Origin: CAVWQV01 sp963757115
Lineage (GTDB): Bacteria; Pseudomonadota; Alphaproteobacteria; Acetobacterales; Acetobacteraceae
Assembly: GCA_963757115.1 (NCBI GenBank)
Contig: CAVWQV010000014.1
Location: 1-64,000, forward strand
Reading direction: 5' to 3'
Length of the DNA: 64,000 nt
Shown: piece after piece, positions 1-9,688 of the stretch
Numbering within the stretch: position 1 is the first letter of the stretch
Layout of the letters: each line of letters begins with the position of its first letter
Notes under the pieces: model-generated
What the model was told of the DNA's origin: nothing
The model's input: only the letters and a program-made list of their open reading frames with translations
Databases searched by the model: none
Position numbers and translations under genes: made by a program

Positions 1-24
1 CGTCAGGGCGGCAAACGCATGCAG

Positions 25-285
25 CTAGCGCGGACCATCGGACGATGCGACGAGCGCAAGGTGAGGTCGAGACGACGCGACGGGCCGTGTGGCCGGAAGA
101 TCCGGAAAGCGGCCCGTCATATACAGGTGATGCGCGACACGCCGCAGGTCCTCTAGGCTTCGCCACATCGATTGATCGAGCGGCTCCATGCGCAGATCCA
201 CCGCAACGAAGCGGTAGTCGTGGTCGGTCAGGACCGCGGCTCCTACGAAACTGCCTTCGATCTGTATGGGAAATGATTGCAGCAT
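25..285 (-). CDS. Small conserved-looking hypothetical protein
   Basis: The protein is about 86 residues and I recognise no named family. The N-terminal half is compact and mixed alpha/beta in character (FPIQIEGSFVGAAVLTDHDY, then a FVAVDLRMEPLD stretch). The C-terminal tail is rich in Arg, Pro and Ser and looks disordered. I chose the ATG at 285 over a TTG at 300 because a GGTAAGG ribosome-binding site sits just upstream of it. There is no signal peptide or membrane segment. It is transcribed in the same direction as the oxygenase-like gene upstream of it (361-1193). The function is unknown. Confidence 0.5.
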   Translation of the reverse strand: MLQSFPIQIEGSFVGAAVLTDHDYRFVAVDLRMEPLDQSMWRSLEDLRRVAHHLYMTGRFPDLPATRPVASSRPHLALVASSDGPR

Positions 286-360
286 CGACCTTACCCCCAA
301 AAAGCCCAGCCGAACGTCACGCGGCCGGCAGAACCAACGTGACGGGAGCGCCGTTCCGGC

Positions 361-1193
361 TCAGTGGCCCGGCGGGAAGAACACGAGCGCGCGCACCTCG
401 ATGCTTTCGCGGGGCGGTGCGTCGGCCGGCGCTTCGGGGTTGGCGAACGAGGTGTGGAACGAAAGCCGCGCGCGGCCGTCATTCGCACTGTCATGCACCC
501 GGATGAGGATCACCTCGTCCGGCTGCATCCGGGAGAAATATACCCAGCGGTGCCCCGGCCGATATGCCACCGACGAAGTTTCTCCGCGCACGTGCTGATA
601 AACGAGATCGGTCGGGATCAGATCGGCATCGGTGAAGCTTTGCGCGTCGCAAAGGGCCAGCGGCGAGTCGAGACCGGCCCGCGAATCGGCCGCCAAACAT
701 TGACGATGCCGAACCGGTGCTTGAGCAGTTCTTCGGCATCCTCGCCCAAATGGTCGCGGACGCGGCGCGGGGCCGAGTTCACCGTGTGGTCGTTATGAAC
801 CCGGCGAACGGGCTCGCGGCGCTGCGGCCCTTCCGCCTGGCCGGCGTTGCGCACCGTGTGATCGAAGATGACGACCCGCGACGCCCCGAGTGTGGCGCGC
901 AAGAACTGGTCGATTTCGGGGTAGTACACCCGCTCGACCTCACTTTTGGAATAGAAGTCCCGCACCGCGGTCGGCGACCTCAGGAGCGCGAAGCCGTTGC
1001 GGTCGAGGCTGAAGTCCCCCTCGCGGCCGCGGCCGTCCTCGATCCTTACGTCGTGCGGATCATCCAACCCATTCCATTCTGGAACACCCGGGGGCGGTTC
1101 GCCGACATACCGGGCGGGCTTCTCGGCGCCGGGCTTCAGATAGTTCAACGTCGCTGTAAGAGCGGGGCGCGTCCGAATGTCATCGAGTGGCAT
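361..1193 (-). CDS. CmcJ/NvfI-like Fe(II)/2-oxoglutarate oxygenase family protein, frame change inside
   Basis: The first part, about 183 residues, carries the hallmarks of the CmcJ/NvfI group: a VVIFDHTVRN stretch, the HNDHT segment that supplies metal-binding His and Asp, and a VNVWRPIRGPV block. Near 645 the frame changes, and the family-typical continuation (PLALCDAQSF, then YRPGHRWVYFSRMQPDEV) goes on to the stop at 361. Joined, the product is about 277 residues, the normal family length. Members are often annotated as methyltransferases but are cupin-type oxygenases. The substrate cannot be predicted here. The frame change is probably a base error, because both halves align with one continuous family pattern. 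Confidence 0.7.
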
Positions 1194-1554
1194 GACCGGT
1201 CCCTGTGCCGTTGAAGGCGGTTGAGTTGTCGACTAGGGCAGTTTCCACGCTGTGCGGGAGCTAATTCTAATATCTCACGGTCACGTTAAGGTGATTTAGC
1301 CCGCCTTGCAAACATCCCTCTTGGTTGCCTCCCTTCGGCCAGGATTTACGATGCTGAAAGTGCAATACGTGCGCTAGACTCATGATCAACGAAACGACGT
1401 CGGGCTATCGTCTGGGTAACGAGGCATGGGCGCTCGTCAAAGAGGCGGGCTGGTTTCAGACGATCGAGCCGCCGGTCAGGCGCTGAACATATGTCCGACA
1501 TCTCATTTTTGGCACGCCTTGTGCCTGGCCAAACCGCTCGCCATCTCCTGACCC
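1194..1554. other. Intergenic region upstream of hslV
   Basis: This is about 360 bases with no recognised gene family. Its central part (around 1260-1330) is richer in A/T than the surrounding coding DNA, which fits a promoter region for hslVU and/or the divergent oxygenase gene. I could not assign a confident -35/-10 pair or a terminator. One short open frame (1382-1486) is listed separately. Confidence 0.4.
1382..1486 (+). CDS. Possible 34-residue small protein upstream of hslV
   Basis: The frame opens with ATG and reads MINETTSGYRLGNEAWALVK onward to a TGA just before hslV. The composition is balanced and not Arg/Ala-biased, unlike the many shadow frames of this GC-rich DNA, which is the only reason to list it. 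There is no recognisable family, signal peptide or membrane segment, and no strong ribosome-binding site. It could equally be chance. Confidence 0.2.
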   Translation: MINETTSGYRLGNEAWALVKEAGWFQTIEPPVRR

Positions 1555-2121
1555 ATGCAAATTGCAACCCTCAATCCGAACAGCCCGTCATGGCACGGCA
1601 CGACCATCCTGTCCGTGCGCAAGGGAGGGCGAGGTTATCGTCGCCGGTGACGGACAGGTTCGATCGGACAGACCATCGTCAAAGGCAACGCGCGCAAGCT
1701 GCGCCGGCTCGGCGGCGGGAGCGTCATCGCCGGGTTCGCTGGCGCCACCGCCGACGCGATCACCCTCTTCGAGCGGCTCGAGGCCAAACTGGAGCGGTAT
1801 TCCGGTCAACTCGACACGCGCTTGCGTCGAGCTGGCGAAGGACTGGCGCACCGATCGCTATCTGCGGCGCCTCGAGGCGATGATGGCGGTGGCCGATAAG
1901 GACGTTTCGCTGATCCTGCCGGGAACTGGCGACGTGCTGGAGCCCGAGGATGGCGTCATCGCATCGGCTCCGGCGGCGACTATGCGCTGGCGGCGGCGCG
2001 CGCGCTGATCGACATTGCCGGGCTCGACGCCGAAACGATCGCCCGCCGCGCGATGGCCATCGCCGGGCAGATTTGCGTCTACACAAACAACAAGATGACG
2101 ATAGAGAAATTACCGGCATGA
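1555..2121 (+). CDS. hslV: ATP-dependent protease peptidase subunit HslV (several frame changes)
   Basis: HslV is the threonine peptidase that pairs with HslU in the cytosol to degrade misfolded and regulatory proteins. Pieces in different frames assemble the whole protein: a propeptide ending SWHG, then the exposed catalytic Thr in GTTILSVRKGG, VIVAGDGQV, GNARKLRRLG, VIAGFAGATADAITLFERLE, ELAKDWRTDRYLRRLEA, GGDYALAAARAL and the C-terminal GQICVYTNNK. At least five single-base frame changes are needed, and no motif is lost. The stop overlaps the hslU start (ATGA), the usual hslVU coupling. I treat the lesions as sequence errors, but a pseudogene cannot be excluded from this sequence alone. 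Confidence 0.8.
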
Positions 2122-3444
2122 GTCCACGTTCACCCCGCGCGAGATCGTCTCGGAACTCGACCGCTTTATCGTCGGCCAGAACGAGGCGAAGCGCGCCGTC
2201 GCCATCGCCCTCCGCAACCGCTGGCGGCGCCAGCAATTTCGCCGGAACATGCGCGAGGAGGTGCTGCCCAAGAACATCCTGATGATCGGCCCGACCGGCT
2301 GCGGCAAGACCGAGATCGCCCGCCGCCTGGCGCGGCTGGCCGCAGGCGCCGTTCCTCAAGGTCGAGGCCACCAAATTCACCGAAGTCGGCTATGTCGGCC
2401 GCGATGTCGAAAGATCGTGCGCGATCTGGTCGAGATGCGAGTCTCGATGAGCAAGCGAGAAGCTGCGCAAGCAGGTCAGGCCAAGGCCGAGCAGGCCGCC
2501 GAGGAGCGCGTGCTCGACGCGCTGGTGGGCGAGGGTGCCGCCGCCGACACGCGCCAGAAATTCCGCCAGATGCTGCGCGCGGGCGAGCTCGACGACAGCG
2601 AGATCGAGATCGCTGTGCAGGACGCGCGGCGGCTCGCCTGCCGGCCATTTGAGATCCCCGGCATGCCCGGCGCCCAGATCGGGATGCATCAATCTCGGCG
2701 AGATGATCGGCAAGACCTTGATGGGCGCGGCCAGCCGCGAAGAAGGGATGCCGGGTCGGAACGCCATCGGCGTGCTGGTGGCCGAGGAAAGCGACAAGCT
2801 GCTCGATCAGGACAGGGTCTGCGCAAGGACGCAAGCCGCAGGTCGAGCAGAACGGCATCGTGTTCATCGACGAGATCGACAAGATCTGCGCCCGCAGCGA
2901 CCGAGGGCGGCCCGCGGCGGCGATGTCAGCCGCGAAGGGGTGCAGCGCGACCTGCTGCCGCTGATCGAGGGCACCACGGTCGCGACCAAGCACGGCGCCG
3001 GTGAAGACCGACCATATGCTGTTCATCGCCTCCGGCGCGTTCCATCTGGCCAAGCCCTCCGATCTGCTGCCCGAGCTGCAGGGACGGCTGCCGATCCGCG
3101 TCGAGCTGGAGCCGCTGTCGCGCGCCGATCTCCGCCGCATCCTGACCGAGCCCGAGGCCAGCCTGATCAAGCAATACACGGCGCTGCTGGCGACCGAGAA
3201 GGTGATTCGACTTCGCGCGAGGATGCGATCGACGCGTTGGCCGACCTCGCCGGCCGACATCAACGACGCGTCGAGAATATCGGCGCGCGCCGGCTTGCAC
3301 ACGGTGCTGGAGCGGCTGCTCGAAGAGATCAGCTTCTCGGCGACCGACCAGCCAGGCGAGACGGTGACGGTGGACGCAGCCTACGTGAACGAGCGGGTGG
3401 CGCCGTTGGCGCAGAAGGGCGACCTCAGCCGGTTCATCCTGTAG
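2118..3444 (+). CDS. hslU: ATP-dependent protease ATPase subunit HslU (many frame changes)
   Basis: HslU is the AAA+ unfoldase ring that feeds HslV. The start overlaps the hslV stop. Fragments in different frames give the family order: FTPREIVSELDRFIVGQNEA, the Walker A segment IGPTGCGKTEIARRLA near 2285, VGRDVE, a long Lys/Glu-rich I-domain (2440-2700), the Walker B segment IVFIDEIDKI near 2855, the sensor-region phrase FIASGAFHLAKPSDL near 3025, and the canonical C-terminus GDLSRFIL at 3444. The C-terminal tail that docks into HslV is intact. Numerous single-base frame changes interrupt the gene, the densest run in the window, which points to poor base accuracy here rather than normal decay. 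Confidence 0.82.
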
Positions 3445-3523
3445 CAGGACTTCACCATCAGGCTGCGGGCGCACGCCACCGGCAAAGCTTGACGACCGGG
3501 TGCCCCGCTCGCACATCGGCGCC

Positions 3524-3965
3524 ATGCCCGCTCCCTTCGTCGAGCCTGCCGAGCCCACGGCCGCCGCCGCCATTGAAGCGATCGGCGACGAGCTTGATGT
3601 CTTCGATGATTGGATGGATCGCTACGGACACATCATCGAGCTCGGCCGCAAGCTGCCGCCGTTCCCCGATGCCTGGGCTGACGACGCCCATCGCGTTCCC
3701 GGTTGCCAGAGCCGGGTTTGGATGGAGGGGGCGTTGCAAGACGGCAAGCTCCTGCTCGCGGGGACGTCCGATGCGGCGATCGTTTCCGGCCTGATCGCGC
3801 TCTTGCTGCGGGTGTATTCCGGCCGGACGCCGGCGGAGATCGTCGGCACCGACCCCGTCGTTCCTCAAGGATCTGGGTCTGCTCGAGGCGCTGTCCACCA
3901 ATCGCGGCAACGGCATCGCGGCGATGGCGCGCAAGGTGCAGGAGCTTGCAAGGCTGCAACTATGA
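3524..3965 (+). CDS. sufE: SufE family cysteine desulfurase-stimulating protein
   Basis: The protein is about 147 residues. The family core is clear: a helix-rich N-terminus with FDDWMDRYGHIIELGRKLP, then the sulfur-accepting Cys in HRVPGCQSRVW. After a frame change near 3855 come SFLKDLGLLEALS and NRGNGIAAMARKVQELARLQ, the standard SufE end. SufE takes sulfur from SufS and passes it to the SufBCD scaffold for Fe-S cluster assembly in the cytosol. The second ATG, directly before PAPFVEP, is the better start than the one at 3500. It follows hslU on the same strand with an 80-base gap and may be co-transcribed. Confidence 0.85.
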
Positions 3966-4066
3966 CCTCGCGAGATCGGAGCCGGCCGTTGGGATAGCCT
4001 GAAGAGCCCGTACGGCCCGGCGAGGGTAGCTTGCCGCTGCCCCGAGTCGGCCTCTACAAGGCGGCC

Positions 4067-5490
4067 ATGCTGTTCTTCGAACCGCTGTTCCTGTTCCTAT
4101 TCTTCCCGCTCTTCTATCTGATGTATCTCGTGTCGGAGCGCCGCCTGCGTCTCCGCTTTGCGGTCGTGCTTGGCGGCAGCGTGCTGTTCTACGCCTGGAT
4201 CCAGCCGACGTTCGTGCCCATCGTGTTCGCGTGGCCCTGGCGGACCATCTGATCGGCCGACGCATCGCCGCATTGCCGAAGGCTTCCACGCAAGCGCGCG
4301 TTTTGCTCGCAGCCGGCGTAATCGCCAACCTCGCGATCCTCGCGCACTTCAAGTATACGCGGTTCCTGTTAGAGAACCTGTATTACGCCGTGCACGGGGC
4401 GGCAGCTTCGCCGCCGAGCCTGCCCGAGATCATCCTGCCGATCGGCGTGTCGTTCATCGTCTTCGAGAAGATCACCTATCTCGTGGATATCCGCGCGGGC
4501 TCAGCCCGCCTGCGCGACGGTTCGCACACTATCTACTTACGTGTTCTTTTTTCCGAAGCTGCTGGCCGGTCCGATCATCAAGTATCACGAGATCGAGGCG
4601 CAGTTCCGCGACCCGCCCGCCGCTCGACGGGAACGACGTTCTCGACGGGTTTCGCCGCTTCATGATGGGGGTGGCAAAAGGTCGCTGGTGGCCGACACGT
4701 GGCGACCGGTCAGCGACGGGATCTTCGCCGCCGACCCCACGCAGCTCGGCTGCCAGGACGCCTGGCTCGGCGTCGTGCTGTTCACCATCCAGATCTATCT
4801 CGATTTCAGCGCCTATTCCGACATGGCGATCGGATTGCGCGCATGTTCGGCTTCTGGCTCACGAGAATTTCAACATGCCGTATATCTAGCTGCAGCATCA
4901 CCGAATTCTGGCGCCGCTGGCACATCTCGCTGTCGAGCTGGATCCGCGAGTATCTTTACATCCCGCTGGGCGGCAACCGGGTGCCGGCCTGGCGGCGCGA
5001 TGTCAATCTGTGGGTGTGCTTTCTCGCCAGCGGCCTGTGGCATGGCGCGGCATGGTCCTACGTGGTGTGGGGCGCCTATAACGGCTTGTTCCTCGCGTTC
5101 GACAAGCTGTTCCTGGTCCGGGCGCTGGAGCGAGTGCCGCGTCTGGCGGCCAACATCGCCACGCTCGTGGTGGTGGTGATCGGCTGGACGATCTTTCGAG
5201 CCAAGTCGCTGGACCAGGCCGGGGCGCTGCTTGTCGCAATGAGCCAGCCGTGGCGCGAGGGTCGAGCCGTCGGCATCCTCATCACGCCGGATATCAGCCT
5301 GGCCGCTGTCGCCGCCACGGTGATCTGTCTTTGCCCCCGCCTGCCCGGCTTTGACCGCGTGCGCCGGGCGGTCTTCGCAGCGCCCGGCGGCACCGTAGCC
5401 GTTCAGACGGCGATCGCGCTGCTGTTTGTGCTCGCGGTCGGCAAGGCGGTCGCCGACCCGTTCCAGCCGTTTCTCTACTTCCGTTTCTGA
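4067..5490 (+). CDS. MBOAT family O-acyltransferase (AlgI-like), about seven frame changes
   Basis: This is an integral inner-membrane acyltransferase that moves acetyl groups to the periplasm for O-acetylation of an exopolysaccharide. The N-terminus (LFFEPLFLFLFFPLFYLMYL) is a typical AlgI first membrane segment. Later segments are VSFIVFEKITYLVDI, FFPKLLAGPIIKYHEI, YLDFSAYSDMAIGL, and the signature ITEFWRRWHISLSSWIREYL followed by GLWHGAAWSYVVWGAYNG with the catalytic His. Frame changes occur near 4228, 4530, 4618, 4678, 4838, 4860 and 4890, yet motif order and total length (about 475 residues) are those of an intact family member. The downstream AlgX/AlgJ-like gene starts two bases after the stop. 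Confidence 0.8.
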
Positions 5491-5491
5491 C

Positions 5492-6694
5492 ATGCGGCAG
5501 TGGTTCGCCCTGTCGCGCCTGCCGGTCGCCATCGGCGCGCTGATGCTGCTCGTGCCGTTCGTATACCTGACGTGGAACACGACGGTGGGCGAGATCGCCC
5601 CCGTGCTGCGGTTCAGGACCAAGCAGACCATCGCCGGCGTGGTCGCCGAAGCCGCGCCCGAGCTTTCGCTGCATTCCTTGGCGACCGGGAGCTTCCAACG
5701 TGCCGTCTCGCGCGCGGTCGGCGTTTTGTCGCCGGTGTTCAAGCCGGCGGTCCACTGGAAGAACCAGATCTATTACGGGCTGCTCGGCACCAGCGGGACG
5801 AGCAGGGTCATCGTGGGGCCGCACCGGCAGCTGATGGAGTCGGGCTATCTCGAGGAGTATTGCCGACGCGATCTTGCGACGTTGCCGCCGCGCGCCGAAG
5901 ACTGGGCGCGGCGGTTGCGCGCGTTGCAGGACAAGTTCGAGGCGCGTGGCACGCCGTTCCTCTACCTGATCACGCCCTCCAAGGTAGCCGAGCAGCCCGA
6001 AATCATCCCTCCCGGCTACCGTTGTCCGGGTTCGGGCACTGGTCGGGCGAGCAAGCTCGAGGTCTATGACGCAAAGCTTGCCGCACACGGCGTGCATTTC
6101 GTAGACGCGGCCTCCCCGCTCGGGCCCGCGCGGGAGCGATACGGCATTCCGATGTTTCCACGCGGGGGGACGCACTGGAACGCACTGGCTGCCGCCCTCG
6201 GGACGCAGCAATTGATCGCCGCCGCCGACGCGCAGCACGTCAACCCGCCATTGACCCCGTTCACCTTCACCTGGACCGTGAGCCAGAAAGCTACGGACCC
6301 GGCGGATCGCGACCTTCTCGACATCATGAACCTTCATAAGGTGGACGCGAAATATCCCGTGCCGGTTCTCGACTACCGCTCGGAGGTTCCGGCTGGCGGA
6401 TGCAAGCCGACCCGTATCACCGAAGTCGGCGGCAGCTTTCTCATGGGCATCAACGTCATCCTGGAGAAGCTCGCCTGCCCGCCCGACATCACCTACTGGT
6501 TCTATTGGGACCACAACAGGTTCCGATATGCGGGCGACAAATTCGATAAGTTACCCGTGGAGGACGAGGCGCGCCGGGCCTCGCTGGCGGACACCGACCT
6601 CGTGCTGCTGGAGGAGAACGACGCCGCCTTGCCCGAAGCGCTACCCGCTCAGCAACTTATGGAGGCGATGCGCGGCATCACGGCGCAACGATAA
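5492..6694 (+). CDS. AlgX/AlgJ-like SGNH-hydrolase-fold O-acetylation protein
   Basis: The protein is about 400 residues and starts with an N-terminal membrane anchor (LPVAIGALMLLVPFVYLTW). The periplasmic domain has family features: FLYLITPSKVAEQPE, then GGTHWNALAAALG, in which the His-Trp pair belongs to the SGNH/AlgJ active site, and a late EVGGSFLMGINVIL block. Such proteins accept acetyl groups from an MBOAT partner and modify a secreted polysaccharide. The gene follows the MBOAT gene immediately, which supports a two-gene module. No polysaccharide polymerase or glycosyltransferase gene is next to it, so the polymer is unknown. The reading frame is intact. Confidence 0.78.
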   Translation: MRQWFALSRLPVAIGALMLLVPFVYLTWNTTVGEIAPVLRFRTKQTIAGVVAEAAPELSLHSLATGSFQRAVSRAVGVLSPVFKPAVHWKNQIYYGLLGTSGTSRVIVGPHRQLMESGYLEEYCRRDLATLPPRAEDWARRLRALQDKFEARGTPFLYLITPSKVAEQPEIIPPGYRCPGSGTGRASKLEVYDAKLAAHGVHFVDAASPLGPARERYGIPMFPRGGTHWNALAAALGTQQLIAAADAQHVNPPLTPFTFTWTVSQKATDPADRDLLDIMNLHKVDAKYPVPVLDYRSEVPAGGCKPTRITEVGGSFLMGINVILEKLACPPDITYWFYWDHNRFRYAGDKFDKLPVEDEARRASLADTDLVLLEENDAALPEALPAQQLMEAMRGITAQR

Positions 6695-6797
6695 TCGCGC
6701 GGTCTCCCCAGAGCCGCCTGCCCGCCGGCTGTTTGCGCTGTCGGTAGCGGTCGGCGGCCCGTTCGGGCAGCATCGGGAACCGTAGTATGGGGTGGGC

Positions 6798-8415
6798 ATG
6801 GATCAAACCACGAGCAACGAGGGTTCGGTTCCGATCGGCGTCGGTGATGTGCCGGTTCGGCTCCCGCTTGCCTTCGCGAACCGGCACGGGTTGATCGCGG
6901 GCGCCACCGGAACCGGCAAGACCGTCACCCTCCAGGTGCTCGCTGAGAACTTTTCCGCCCACGGCGTCCCGGTGTTCTGCGCCGACATCAAAGGCGACCT
7001 CGCCGGGATCAGTCAGCCAGGGGCGCGCAGCCCTAAATTGGAGGCGCGTGCGGCCGCACTCGGCGTGGCCGATTTCGCTTATCGCGCCGCGCCGGCCGTG
7101 TTCTGGGACGTGTTCGGCGCACAAGGCCATCCGGTGCGGGCGACCGTCGCGGAGATGGGGCCGGTGCTGCTCGGCCGGATTCTCGAACTGAACGACACCC
7201 AGGAAGGTGTGCTGAGTCTCGCGTTCAAGCTCGCCGACGACGAAGGCCTTCTTCTGCTCGACTACAAGGATCTCCGGGCCATACTCTCCCACGTGGCTTC
7301 GCGTGCGGACGCGCTCGCGACCACCTACGGCAATGTGAGCAAGGCCTCCGTTGGCACAATTCAGCGCAAGCTCCTTACACTGGAGCAATCGGGCGGCGAG
7401 CCGTTCTTCGGCGAGCCGGCGCTCGATCTCGGCGACCTGCTGCTCCTAACGCCCGATGGCCGGGGTGCCGTGAACGTGCTCGCGGCCGACAAGCTGGTGG
7501 CGAGCCCGCGCCTTTACGCCACGTTCATGCTGTGGCTGCTTTCGGAGCTTTTTGAGACGCTTCCGGAGGTGGGCGACCTCGATCGTCCCAAGCTCGTGTT
7601 TTTCTTCGATGAGGCGCACCTGCTGTTCCGCGATGCGCCCAAGCCGCTTGTGGACAAGATCGAGCAGGTGGTGCGGCTCATCCGCTCGAAGGGTGTCGGC
7701 GTTTATCTCGTCACGCAGAATCCCGCCGACGTGCCTCCCGGCGTGCTCGGCCAGCTCGGCAACCGTGTGCAGCACGCGCTCCGGGCTTTCACGCCTGTCG
7801 AACAGAGAGCGGTGCGCGCTGCGGCCGAAACCTTTCGCCCCAATCCCAGCTTCAAGACGGAGACGGCGATCGCCGAACTCGCGGTAGGCGAGGCGCTGGT
7901 TTCCACTCTTGGCCCCGGCGGCGTGCCCGAGATCGTGCAACGCACGCGCATCTATCCGCCGCGCAGCCGCATCGGCGTGGTGACGCCCGCCGAGCGGGCC
8001 GAGGTCATGGCCCGAAGCCCGATCGGCACGAAATACGACACGGTGGTGGATCGCTTTTCAGCCTATGAACGCTTGCACGGACGGGCGGACGCCACCATCG
8101 ATGCGCCCGCGCCCTCAATCCCCAGCAATGCCGCGCCCGAGCAACGGGAGGACGATCCCTGGGGTCTTCGCGACCGCAACCGTCCGGCGCCGGTTCCCGC
8201 AGGGGGCGCCGGTTTGGGCGCCGACGCCGCCGAGCGCGCCTTCTCGGACGCAAGGCAGCGTGCTCGGCGACCTGCTGGGCGGTCACGGGGGCCGCCAGGG
8301 TTTAGGCGAGGCCGTGGCCAAATCGATCGCCCGCAGCGTGGGAAGCCAGGTCGGCACCCAGATCGGTCGGGCCGTGTTGCGAGGCGTGCTCGGGTCCATC
8401 CTCAAGGGCCGCTGA
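6798..8415 (+). CDS. YjgR/DUF853-type HerA-like ATPase
   Basis: This is a P-loop ATPase of the HerA/FtsK-like DUF853 group. Walker A is GATGTGKTVTLQVLAENF near residue 35, followed by PVFCADIKGDLAGISQPG. Walker B is KLVFFFDEAHLLF near residue 270, and a VYLVTQNPADVPPGVLGQLG sensor block comes after it. A Pro/Ala-rich linker follows residue about 430. Near 8250 the frame changes into the expected C-terminus, a Gly-rich helix pair ending RGVLGSILKGR. The ATG at 6798 is preferred over a GTG six bases earlier. The physiological role of this family is poorly defined. It stands alone and converges with the MetE-like gene. Confidence 0.82.
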
Positions 8416-8449
8416 ACAGCTGTCGGGAGCAGGCTTCTCCCCGCCCCAG

Positions 8450-9583
8450 CTACACGCCGCCCCACACCTCGTGGGCCACCTCGACGCAACGCGCTAGCTT
8501 CGCCCATTGCTGTTCTTCCGTCAGGGTGTTGCCCTCTTCCGTGCTGGCAAACCCGCATTGTGGACTGATGGCAAGCTGCTCCAGGGGCAGGAACTTGGCG
8601 GCCGCGTCGATCCGGCGCTTCAGATCATCCTTGCTTTCCAGCTCACCTGTCTTGCTCGTGACAATCCCGAGCACCACCACCTTTCGCCCGCGTGGGACGA
8701 AGCGCAACGGCTCGAAACCGCCCGCCCGCTCCGTGTCGTATTCCATGAAATAGGCATCCGCTTCGATCGTGTTGAACAACACTTCGGCGACCGGCTCGTA
8801 GCCCCCGGATGCGATCCAGGTGGAGCGGAAATTGCCGCGGCAGAGATGCATGGAGATCGTCATGCCCTCCGCCCGCCCGGAAATCGCCCGGTTCAACAGA
8901 TCGGCGTAGACCGCGAGGAGATTTTCGACGTGCTCGCCTCGCGCCCGCAGCATGTCGATCTGCGTCGGGTCGCACAGATAGGCGATGTTCACCTCGTCGA
9001 GTTGAAGGTAGCGGCATCCGGCGGCGCCGAAGGCCCGGACCGCCTGCTCATATGCGGCACCGAGATCGCCGAAGAACCTATCCATGTCGGGATAGGTTTG
9101 TGCGTCGATGGCGCGCCGTCCGCCACGGAAATGCAAAACGCTGGGCGACGGGATCGTCTGCTTGGCGACGGCCGGGCCGGCATGGTCCGCGACGAATTGG
9201 TAGTCGTCGATCATCACCGGCGTCGACCAACCTATGCGACCGTTGACCCGGAGCGCGTGGCCTAGCGGCACGTTACCCTGGAAGCGTATTTTCTGCTCGG
9301 GTTCGTAGATTTCGACGCCGTCCAAGCCAGCCACGAAATCGTAATGCCAGTAGGCTCGCCGGTATTCGCCGTCGCTTACCGCCCGAAGGCCGATGTCACG
9401 CTGGCGACGGATTGCGGCCTCAATGCACCGATCCTCCACCTCCCTCAGCGCGTTATGCGACAGGCTGCCTGATTTCCAAGCAGCCCGCGCCTCCTGAAGC
9501 GGCTTCGGCCGCAACAAGCTGCCGACATGATCGGCGCGGAACGGCGGCGCGGTCCGGGGTGCGACGCTGGCTTGTTGGGACAT
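8450..9583 (-). CDS. MetE C-terminal-like (cobalamin-independent methionine synthase) family protein
   Basis: The protein is about 377 residues and corresponds to the C-terminal catalytic half of MetE, like YxjG/YxjH proteins. It opens with FRADHVGSLLRP, the standard start of the group. Candidate zinc ligands are the His and Cys in ISMHLCRGN and the Cys in ISPQCGFAS, and a YLQLDEVNIAYLC strand carries the conserved acidic residue. It probably transfers a methyl group to a thiol such as homocysteine. The methyl donor is unclear because the folate-binding N-terminal half of full MetE is missing. It is divergent from actA across about 105 bases. Confidence 0.83.
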   Translation of the reverse strand: MSQQASVAPRTAPPFRADHVGSLLRPKPLQEARAAWKSGSLSHNALREVEDRCIEAAIRRQRDIGLRAVSDGEYRRAYWHYDFVAGLDGVEIYEPEQKIRFQGNVPLGHALRVNGRIGWSTPVMIDDYQFVADHAGPAVAKQTIPSPSVLHFRGGRRAIDAQTYPDMDRFFGDLGAAYEQAVRAFGAAGCRYLQLDEVNIAYLCDPTQIDMLRARGEHVENLLAVYADLLNRAISGRAEGMTISMHLCRGNFRSTWIASGGYEPVAEVLFNTIEADAYFMEYDTERAGGFEPLRFVPRGRKVVVLGIVTSKTGELESKDDLKRRIDAAAKFLPLEQLAISPQCGFASTEEGNTLTEEQQWAKLARCVEVAHEVWGGV

Positions 9584-9688
9584 CGGCTTCCTCCGGTAAC
9601 CAACAAAGACTAGCGGCGTTCACGTTCCTGCGCGACCGCCCGAGGCGGCATTGCCGCTCGCGCGTGTTCGCGGCACGAGTTGGGAGAA

